Program-made: the position numbers and the translations under genes | In this document: piece by piece, positions 56,583 to 64,000 of the stretch | Position numbering within the stretch: the stretch's first letter is position 1 | Layout: each line of letters opens with the position of its first letter | Notes under the pieces: model-generated | What the model saw: only the letters and a program-made list of their open reading frames with translations | Database searches by the model: none | What the model was told of the DNA's origin: nothing | Source of the DNA: Erinaceus europaeus | Lineage: Eukaryota > Chordata > Mammalia > Eulipotyphla > Erinaceidae | Reading direction: 5' to 3' | Length of the DNA: 64,000 nt | Assembly (NCBI RefSeq): GCF_950295315.1 | Contig: NC_080166.1 | Coordinates: 102,040,999 to 102,104,998, forward strand

Positions 56583-57458
56583 GACAGTTGGAACCTCACA
56601 TCTCCATTGTGGAGCCTCTCCTTACCCCAGTCCTGGAACCATTGGATAGGACTCACTTTCCCGTATTCCTCTCCCAATCCATATCAAATAATATTGCATT
56701 TGCTGATCACAACCTAAACAACACAACGATTGCCACCTCAACATGCTTCACTTCAGACTGTGTCCAGAGACTTAATCTGTGGAATGACAACCCTTCAACT
56801 TCATTACTCGGGTGAGACCTTTCCTTTCATAGTATACTCTAATTTCATCTCGGTTCACTTTCTAACAAAGTCCCAAAACCTAGATATACACCAGTTTCTG
56901 TGAGAGAGCATATGTTCACACGTATCTGTAAACTACTGCAAAATATATGCCTGAAAGCAGAAGTGCACTAGAGTTTGCAGTGAGTACCCCCCTAAAACTT
57001 CCTCTCCTCTATTCCAAGCTTGGGATCCATGATTACTCAACAATTTGTTTGGCTTCGTATGTTAACTCTCTTTTCAGCTACCAGGTTCCAGATGTCATCA
57101 GGATGCCGGCCAGGCTTCCCTATACTGAAGACCCCACCAATGTGTCCTGGAGCTCTGCTTCCCCAGAGACCCACCCTACTAAGGAAAGAGAGAGGCAGAC
57201 TGGGAGTATGGACTGACCAGTCAACGCCCATGTTCAGCGGGGAAGCAATTACAGAAGCCAGACCTTCTACCTTCTGCAACCCACAATGACCCTGGGTCCA
57301 TGCTCCCAGAGGAATAGAGAATGGGAAAGCTATCAGGGGAGGGGTTGGGAAATTGAAATTGGGTGGTGGGAATTGTGTGGAATTTTACCTCTCCTACCCT
57401 ATGGTTTTGTTAATTAATCCTTTCTTAAATAATAAAATAAAATAAAAAGAAAAGAGAC

Positions 57459-57523
57459 GTCCATTTAGGCTTAACCATGCAACTAATTATGGCAGGCATT
57501 GCAATTCAAAATAGTTACTACTA
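57459..57523. other. Single-copy DNA
   Basis: This short gap continues the pre-insertion target DNA that also lies left of 54865. Confidence 0.6.
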
Positions 57524-57845
57524 GGGCTATTGGTGGTACACCTAGCTATGTACACATAGTATGATGCTCAAGGACCCAGGTTTGAGTCCCAGCTCACTCC
57601 CTAGAGTGGTGAAACAGGTCTTCTGGTGTCTATCTTCTCTCTCCCTCTCTATCTTCCCCTCCCCTCTCAATTCAATTACTAGCTGTCATATAGAATAAAA
57701 CAGGAAGAAAAAAGAAAAAAAAAGAGGAAAAAATGGCCACTAGGAGCAGTGAATTTGTAGTGAGGGCACCAAGCCCCAGTGATAACCCTGGAGGCAAAAA
57801 AAATAAAATAATATAAATAAAAAATAAATAAAATAAAATAAAATG
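57524..57845 (+). mobile_element. SINE with B-type head and long tail
   Basis: GGGCTATTGGTGGTACACC is a family B-like head, yet the 3' end has the long-tail module GGCCACTAGGAGCAGTGAA to CCCTGGAGGC and (AAAAT)n. It may be a mosaic or an ancestral form. Confidence 0.85.
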
Positions 57846-59220
57846 TTATTACTGAAGCAAATCCAATTAAGTTTTGACCCTATTCCATTCTATATCAGAT
57901 GCAACCTCATTCACAGTAAGACTGGCCTCTATGCTCAGTTTCTAATTTTCCAGAATCTCAGGTAAATGGATATATTTGTAAAAGACTACTCTCTGCTCTT
58001 TTGAGGAGATTCAAATAAAGTCTATTTTACTTTAACTGTATAATAACTCACAAGATCAAATCCAGGTACCACATCAGAGTACCATGGCACTGTGGCCAGT
58101 TTTCTGTGCTGTTGTGTCTTTAACTCATTTATGTTTCTTTTTTTGGGTAAAAATGCAAGCCAGAAACAAAAATAAAAGAAAAAAAAATGCAGTCTCAAGG
58201 TCAAAAGAGCAATGCCTATTACTTACTAGAAAGGTACTTTTTATAGATATGTTTTTGCCTTCATTTGTGCTTCTCCTTAACAGGGAATTCTCTGAAACTC
58301 TTATATTCCATAGTTAAATTCAACATTAAAAACACATTTATAGTTCATTGTAAAGCTAAATATATATGGCTTTGAACCTATAGGGTTCATAAGTATAGTT
58401 CTATGCTTAATTTAAATAGAAATGGACAAAATATAAAATCAGATAGAGTCACTGAACATTTGGACAAGCAGTCTGTTTGAAAAAAACAGTCTGGCATCTT
58501 AATATTCTAATGATATTTTATATTATCAATTGTTTAATATGTGGAGCTTGTCAGCAAAAAATAACGTATTGGTCCTGAAACCAGAAAGGTAAGGTGGGAG
58601 TTGAGATATACTCAACTGTTATTGTCCCTACTATAATCAGTGATTACACCACACATCCAATTCCTGCTTTTAATCTCAGTGTATAATGAGAAATGTTCTA
58701 TTAATGCATAAAAGTTTTATTAATAATAGGAAGAGACAGTATTTCAGGACATTATTTGCAATCCCACTGAAGCAGTTACTCCTTTCTTCATAAATGAGGC
58801 AAAAAAAAAAGAGAGAGAAAATAAGATAATGGATAAATTACTTTATCTTAGATAAATCTCAGGAATGAAGGTTTTTTTTTTTTTCTCTCTTTCTCTCAGT
58901 ATAGCAAAGTTAACCCATCCAACTGAATGTGCAGGTAAAAAAAAAAAAAAAAAAGGAAAGGTAATGACACAAGGAATCTGCATATCACAAATATCAGTGG
59001 CAAAAAGTGTGACCGTTTTATGTATTTCCTTGACTATTGACCTCACTTGTACACACATGAACAATTTACTATGGGAAGTATATGTTATGTTTGTGATTTC
59101 CGGCCCAACCCTTTCCTCTTATTATTATGGTGAAATTAGTTGTGGAATGTAGAATGAAGGACAATTGGAGATTACTTTAAGCCATGATTTATTTTTGTAT
59201 AGAAAAAAATTGGTCATGCG
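57846..59220. other. Single-copy DNA
   Basis: No gene or clear repeat. Poly-T (58872-58884) and poly-A (58938-58955) runs lie 55 bp apart and give spurious frames. Confidence 0.5.
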
Positions 59221-59515
59221 CATGCTGAGTGGTGGCACATCAGGTTAAGCGCACAAAATACGAAATGCAAGAACCTGCTCAAGGATCCCGGTTGGAGGCC
59301 ACAGCTCCATATTTGCAAGGAGGTCACCTCACAAGTGGAGAAGCAAGTCTGCAGGTGTCCTTCTCTCTCCCTCTCTATCACCCCCTCCCCTCACTATTTT
59401 TCTCTGCCCCATCTCAAAAAAATTGAAAAACTCGTCATAGGAGCAGCGGTTTCATAGCACAGGCACTGAGCCCTAGAGATAACCCTGGAGGCAAAAAGAA
59501 AAAAAAGAAAAAAGA
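59221..59515 (+). mobile_element. SINE with B-type head and long tail
   Basis: TGAGTGGTGGCACATCAGG, GGATCCCGGTTGGAGGCC, a body with GTCTGCAGGTGTCC, and CATAGGAGCAGCGGTTTC to CCCTGGAGGC. GGTCATG flanks both sides (59211 and 59526) in an A-rich context, as a target duplication. Confidence 0.88.
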
Positions 59516-59532
59516 TAAAAAAATAGGTCATG

Positions 59533-60043
59533 ATTTTTCTGACAACCTGGTAAATACACTTAGTAAAAAGTGTATTAAGGCAAGAACAATGTGTATATTT
59601 GTTTAACAGCTGGTGGAAGAAACTAGTTTAATTCACATAATTCTTTCAGCATTTGTCCATAAATGGAACTGTTTCTATTTCCAGAACCAGAACAGTGAAT
59701 ATACAGTATGGAAGTAAAGAGGTTCATCTTAAGGAATATTAATATTGGATAGATTAAAACTGTGGGTGGGTTATCTGATTTATCTAAAGGAATATTTGAA
59801 AGTAACATTCATAAATTGAAAAGGTCTTAGCAGTTGTGATGTCTTGCTTCTCTTTCCCTCTCTTACATTAGGTAGAAAGAAAGAAAAAACAAGTATGAAC
59901 TCCTTAGTTCATTATTTAACACCACATGAAAAATAAGTTTCTATTAATTTTAATGTAACAGACTAACAGAATGCATTTTGTGTCATTTGTGACTTGTGTT
60001 CTTTGAAATTCTGTATTATTTACAGATATAGCTCTTTCTGGTC
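59533..60043. other. Single-copy DNA
   Basis: Nothing recognised up to the Vingi insertion. Confidence 0.5.
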
Positions 60044-60052
60044 ATCAATAGT

Positions 60053-60270
60053 CAATCGCTATCTAACAGGCCATGGCCAGTGCACTGCTATGTTCCATCG
60101 CTGGGGAGCCAGAGACGACCCGAACTGCCCCTGCGGCTACAGACAGACTATGACCCACGTAGTCAACGACTGCCACCTCTCCAGATTCAAAGGAGGTCTC
60201 GAAACTTTACATCAGGCTCAACCTGATGCTGTTGACTGGCTACGGAAGAAGGGCAAGCGCTAGAAGAAGA
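60053..60270 (+). mobile_element. Vingi non-LTR retrotransposon, 5'-truncated 3' end
   Basis: The 218-bp insert is flanked by a perfect 9-bp duplication, ATCAATAGT (60044-60052 and 60271-60279). It is GC-richer than its surroundings and is open in one frame from 60054 to the TAG at 60261. The 69 residues hold RYLTGHGQCTAMFHRWG, then CPCG, H and C in a C-x-C-x7-H-x4-C zinc-knuckle-like pattern (C25, C27, H35, C40), and end WLRKKGKR. This is the C-terminal tail of a non-LTR reverse transcriptase. Its closest known home in mammals is the Vingi clade, reported in hedgehogs and absent from other sequenced mammals (Kojima, Kapitonov and Jurka). The element ends seven bases past its stop codon with AAGAAGA and has no poly-A. 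It cannot code for an active enzyme. Confidence 0.88.
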
Positions 60271-60279
60271 ATCAATAGT

Positions 60280-60521
60280 AAACACATAAAATCTATAAAT
60301 GGAAGTAGAGTTTTAGAAGTTGTAAAAGTTAGGGAACTAGAGAGCTGTCATCAAGGAAGGCAAGCCTGGATATTTTCTAGAGGAAACATGGCTCCTTTTA
60401 AATGTGTATTAATCAAGAATATGATGACAATTATATTTTAGAAATATCAGTCTAAATGTGACAGAGAAAATAAAAATACTATGTCAGTTTTGAGGCAAGT
60501 AGAAAATTCAGTGGCTGTAGA
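60280..60521. other. Single-copy DNA
   Basis: Nothing recognised. Confidence 0.5.
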
Positions 60522-60534
60522 AAAAATGACAATG

Positions 60535-60902
60535 CGAGAGTCTGGTGGTAGTGCAGCAGGTTAAGTGCACATGGTGCAAAGCGCAAGGGCCGGCATAAGG
60601 AACCCAGTTCCAGCCCCCCCCCCCACCCCCCGCCCGGCTCGGCTCCCCAACTGCAGGAGGTCACTCCACAAGTGGTGAAGCAGGTCTATAGGTGTCTATC
60701 TTTCTCTCCTCCTCTCTGTTTTCCCCTCCTCTCTCCATTTCTCTGTCCAACCAACAACAACAACAGTTATAAAAACAATAACATCTACAACAAGCACAAC
60801 AACAAGGGCAACAAAATGGGAAAAATAGCCCTCAGGAGCAGTGGATATGTAGTGCAGGCAATGAGCCCCAGCAACAGCCCTGGAGGCAAAAAAAAGAAAA
60901 GG
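60535..60902 (+). mobile_element. SINE-A, long-tail
   Basis: GAGAGTCTGGTGGTAGTGCAG, a C-rich expansion after the B-box (60617-60636), the body, GCCCTCAGGAGCAGTGG to GCCCTGGAGGC and an A-rich end. A 13-bp target duplication, AAAAATGACAATG, lies at 60522-60534 and 60903-60915. Confidence 0.95.
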
Positions 60903-60928
60903 AAAAATGACAATGTTAAAAAATTAGG

Positions 60929-61130
60929 GATGTCTTGAGTGCATATATTACAATGCAGAAGGACTCAAGTTCAAGCCCCTGAACCTACATGCAGTGGGGA
61001 AGCTTCACAAGTGGTGGAACAGTGCTGTAGTGCTGCAGGCATCTTTCTCACCTCTCTCTGTACCTCCTCCATCCTTCTCAATTTCTGTCTCCATCCAAAA
61101 TACATAAATAAAATATTTTAAAAATAAAAA
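60929..61130 (+). mobile_element. SINE-B, 5'-truncated
   Basis: TGTCTTGAGTGCATATATTAC enters the head, then CAAGTTCAAGCCCCTGAACC (B-box), a body with a short duplicated GTGCTG, and CATAAATAAAATATTTTAAA. Confidence 0.85.
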
Positions 61131-61159
61131 TTAATGACAGAAATAAATGTTATAGATCC

Positions 61160-61285
61160 TGTATTGACTCAACAGGTAAAATATGGGGCTTGCATATATG
61201 AGGTCCTGGATTAAATCTCCAGCACTGCTTATGGTAAGGCAATGATCTGATTTCTCTTTTTCTCTCCTGAAATAAACACATTTAA
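61160..61285 (+). mobile_element. Old tRNA-like SINE
   Basis: TGACTCAACAGGTAAAATATG, GAGGTCCTGGATTAAATCTCC and a CTCTCCTGAAATAAACAC end. It is strongly diverged. Confidence 0.55.
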
Positions 61286-61287
61286 AA

Positions 61288-61375
61288 ATTATCTTTATTT
61301 ATTACATAGAGACAGTCAGAAATCAAGAGGGAAGGGGATTATTGAGAGGGAGAAAGACAGAAAGATACCTCAAAT
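61288..61375 (-). mobile_element. SINE-B 3' fragment
   Basis: TTATTTATTACATAGAGACAG, CAGAAATCAAGAGGGAAGG and AAAGACAGAAAGATACC match the tail half of a reversed family B SINE, stopping before the head. Confidence 0.7.
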
Positions 61376-61539
61376 AAAAACATTTTTCAAAACAAAGACA
61401 GAAATCTAGAGTCCTCATGAATGACAGGAAGAAAAAGTTGTGGAGTGAGTGAATTCTATGATGGCCCCAGAAATTTCCAGGATGACATTGTAGAGTTGTT
61501 TAGGTCAACTATCAGACAAGTAAGGAGGATCTTGTTGGG
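61376..61539. other. Single-copy DNA or worn L1
   Basis: It may extend the L1 end that follows, but I cannot align it with confidence. Confidence 0.35.
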
Positions 61540-61640
61540 ATAAAAGGTGAAGACCTTCTACACTCCATAACGACTCTGGAATTATACCCCTCTTATCCTA
61601 TGGTCTTGTCAGTATTTCCATTTTATAAATAAAAATTAAA
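61540..61640 (+). mobile_element. Old L1 3' terminus
   Basis: CTACACTCCATAACGACTCTGG, ACCCCTCTTATCCTATGGTC and TATAAATAAAAATTAAAAAG match the last 100 bp of the long-form 3' UTR, with an internal gap. Confidence 0.72.
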
Positions 61641-61679
61641 AAGAAAAAGATAAAGACTGAGAATATTTAAGGGTCTGAT

Positions 61680-61985
61680 TGTGGCACACCTGATCCATAC
61701 TCCTTGGATGGGATAAAGAATAAGGAAGCTTCCAATAGAGGAGATGAAACATGAAACTCTGGTGTTGAGAACTGCGAGAAATTGCACCCCATTATCTTAC
61801 AACCTTGTTAATCACTTCTTCTTCTAGCGTTTGCCCTTCTTCCGTAGCCAGTCAACAGCGTCAGGTTGAGCCTGATGTAAAGTTTCAAAACCTCCTTTGA
61901 ATCTGGAGAGGTGGCAGTCGTTGACTATGTGGGTCATAGTCTGTCAATCACTAATAAAAATTAAAACATAGAGTTAAATAAACTT
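61680..61985 (+). mobile_element. Old L1 3' terminus holding a Vingi insert
   Basis: CTGATCCATACTCCTTGGATG, GATAAAGAATAAGGAAGC and CTTACAACCTTGTTAATCACT, resuming as AATAAAAATTAAAACATAG after the insertion, match other worn L1 ends such as the one at 50060-50180. Confidence 0.75.
61817..61945 (-). mobile_element. Vingi fragment, second copy
   Basis: In reverse complement it matches the last 129 bp of the copy at 60053-60270 with five differences, all or nearly all C/T or G/A changes at CpG positions. A perfect 7-bp duplication, AATCACT, lies at 61810-61816 and 61946-61952. It ends with the same stop codon plus AAGAAGA. It is 5'-truncated inside the zinc-knuckle-like motif (after the two C-x-C cysteines) and inserted into an old L1 end. 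Confidence 0.9.
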
Positions 61986-63521
61986 GAGAATACAGCATAG
62001 GGGATGTTTGATACTGATTTAGGACTTGGAATAAACCCTATCTATAGAAAATGTTTATTGGATTGACAAAGTGATTCTTATCATTTACTTAATTTATGAA
62101 TACCTAATATCTTAAAGAAATTATGTAGTATACTTAACTGGCACTGAGTTGTGCAGTTATGGAGAGAGAGAGAGAGAAGGAGAAATAAAGAGACACTAAA
62201 GGAAAAAGTTCAAAGATACCTTAGTAGTGAAGTAAGAAATATGAAATGGTAAGAATTTGGGGCAGAGAACACAAGATTACACTTTCCAAGGAAAACATTT
62301 TTGTTACATGGCATCACAAATATCTAAGCTCTCTTCAAAGTACAGTAAAGTAAATAAAACATAAGATTCTTTTTCCCAGTGAATAAAAACACATACTAAG
62401 CAGAAGATACATTTTGACCTGTAAGTCAGGCAGTCATTACCAAAAATGACCTAGATCTGTAAAGTGATTAAAACTGTACACAACTAAATCTTGATGAGCC
62501 ATTGCCAGCATAAACCCTTGAGCAATCGGAAATTTTACAAAATAATTCTCTAGACAGGTCATTCACGTCATCTGCCTGGTTTTATAATTTAAGCAGAATT
62601 GGCTACTGTGACCAACATTAAATTCATAAGATTGGTTGATACTGCTGCACCTATCTGTGGTGTGTAACAATGTCATTGAACTACAATAACCTATATTGTA
62701 AACATAGTGTAATTTACCAACCCATTCTACTTCAGATGTCCATCTACAATATCACATTTGTACTAACCATATCTTAACTCCATTGTTCTTGAGAATTACT
62801 CTTTTGAGAGACTGTTTATCTAGACTCAGTCTGCATTTAATTTTGTGCAGATTACAAATACTGCTTTGACCAAATTCCCACATACAATTTTGTGTATGTA
62901 TAGATTATTGCCTAGACAATATGCTGAAAATTATGAGACAACATCACCAGCCTAACTAACCTTACTGTATTTGTTCTTGACAGGAATATTTCTAGCCATA
63001 ATGATTTGATTATAGCATTTATCTAAGTCAAACACTCCCATTACCTAAAAATGTATTTCGTTTTATTTTTACCTCAGGCAAGTTTGAGGTATCTCAGACT
63101 CACTAAATAGTAAAATCCACACTTTATCATGCTGAAGGTTATATGAAATAATGAACTGCCCTACTTTATTTGCCTCTTTGTTTTGTAAGTTTAGAAACAG
63201 TAGCAGACTTAAAAGTTTACTACATTCACATTATGGGAAAATTATAACATGCTATGGACCTTCTTATTCACATCTGGTATTACAATAAAATTGTGACTTT
63301 AACTTCACTGCACATAAAATGAACACTATGAAAGACTCCCCTATTACTTCAATGAAAGGAATGAAACATTAATTAGAACATACAGATTTATAACTTTTCA
63401 TTCTGGTCCCATCTTCAATGTAGGTAGTGCTGAAAATTTGATAAAACTAGAATTAGAGATGCTTATGTTTTAGCTACAAATATCTTTTAGTCAATCATTA
63501 AATATAACACAGATTCCATGT
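61986..63521. other. Repeat-poor single-copy DNA
   Basis: Apart from a (GA)n at 62162-62178 I see no repeat and no gene. The more balanced composition at about 62450-63000 might mark conserved non-coding sequence; this is a guess that alignment could test. Confidence 0.5.
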
Positions 63522-63536
63522 AACAGTCAAACTTCT

Positions 63537-63740
63537 TTTTATTTTTATTTATCTATTGGATAAGGACAGAGAGAAATTGAGAGGAGGGGGAGATAGTGAG
63601 GGAGAGAGACAGAGAGACACCTGCAGCCTGGTTCACCACTTGTGAAGTTTTCCCCCTGCAGGTGGGGACCAGGAGCTTGAACCTGCATACTTGTACACTG
63701 TAATGTGTGTGTTTAACCAGGTGTGCCACCACCCGGCCCC
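63537..63740 (-). mobile_element. SINE-B
   Basis: TTTTTATTTATCTATTGGATAA, CACCTGCAGCCTGGTTCACC, GGAGCTTGAACCTGC and a head ending CACCACCCGGCCCC in reverse. A perfect 15-bp target duplication, AACAGTCAAACTTCT, lies at 63522-63536 and 63741-63755. Confidence 0.95.
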
Positions 63741-63755
63741 AACAGTCAAACTTCT

Positions 63756-64000
63756 ATACTTTTATACTTCAGAGAAAAACAATGTCTTCATTGTTTTATT
63801 ACTTGTCCTTGTTTTTATGAGTCATTTCTGTCTATATACCTAAATTTTGTTTTTCCTTTAGTACAACCAGGCACTTTCTCATACACTGAGTATATTTGCT
63901 TTCTATAGCATGAGACAACAAAAGCACTTTTAAGAAAGGTGTAATTAAATCTCTAGTTCATATGAACAACAGTTTTGAGAAAGCGTTTTGATATTATCTA
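63756..64000. other. Single-copy DNA to window end
   Basis: Nothing recognised. Confidence 0.5.

Larger units (their letters stand above)
54875..57448 (+). mobile_element. L1 with full 5' end and large internal deletion
   Basis: The insertion starts TTCTGGGGTTCCCGGAAGATGG and ends in the A-rich tail of the young L1 family, within one 10-bp duplication. In order it holds a 5' UTR (interrupted by a SINE at 55061) with two tandem units (55631-56270), the first 19 or so codons of ORF1 (56496), then an abrupt jump near 56550 into the 3' UTR (TGTCTTTTTGAACCCTAAGA). Nearly all of ORF1 and all of ORF2 are absent. It therefore cannot move by itself. It also shows that the recurrent 3' UTRs in this window belong to L1. 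Confidence 0.87.

Noticed and set aside
58865..59152. Open frame of 95 codons
   Set aside because: It is built around poly-T and poly-A runs and has no recognisable domain.

Overview
This is mammalian nuclear DNA, almost certainly from a hedgehog (Erinaceidae). It is AT-rich, has no convincing protein-coding gene or exon, and is packed with A-tailed retroposons. Three things point to hedgehog. Dozens of copies belong to a tRNA-like SINE with a (G)GGAGTCGGGTGGTAG-type head, which I recognise from hedgehog sequence. There are several very similar lineage-specific L1 3' ends. Two short insertions encode the C-terminal end of a non-LTR reverse transcriptase that matches the Vingi clade, known among mammals only from hedgehogs.

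Layout. 0-13 kb: AT-rich single-copy DNA with scattered SINEs, a (CTAT)n tract, a probable class II LTR (6762-7132) and a large AT palindrome (7.56-7.83 kb). 12.3-13.5 kb: a minus-strand stretch that looks like decayed coding sequence, split by a SINE. 18.4-20.5 kb: an LTR with an adjoining primer-binding site, then a SINE and a twin-primed (5'-inverted) young L1 at essentially the same target. 23-27 kb: an old L1 3' UTR with a young L1 nested in it, then a young L1 joined to a SINE. 31-32.3 kb: a 5'-truncated L1 with a 14-bp target duplication. 34-36 kb: an old L1 3' UTR and a SINE whose 5' junction carries a 42-bp inverted copy of the end of that L1. 38-45.8 kb: a dense SINE cluster and minus-strand L1 ends. 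46.3-52.8 kb: several sense L1 3' ends, a 7SK RNA retropseudogene (47.28 kb) and nested SINEs. 54.87-57.45 kb: an internally deleted L1 with its 5' end, the first ORF1 codons and its 3' UTR inside one 10-bp target duplication. 60-62 kb: two Vingi fragments in opposite orientation.

Nothing here works together as a pathway. The content is a record of retrotransposition: L1 supplies the machinery for itself, for the SINEs and for the 7SK copy, and Vingi is a second, separate non-LTR lineage. I found no new biological system. The best leads are the two Vingi insertions, the templated 42-bp filler at a SINE junction, the L1 deletion derivative with tandem 5' units, the twin-primed L1, and conserved hairpins inside the SINEs.

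SINE labels below are mine. A = main family (head near GGGAGTCGGGTGGTAG), with short-tail copies ending in AAAGGGAATAAATA and long-tail copies ending in a hairpin module. B = head near GGTGGTGGCACACCTGGTTGAG. C, D and E are older families. RepeatMasker with a hedgehog library would replace these labels with proper names.
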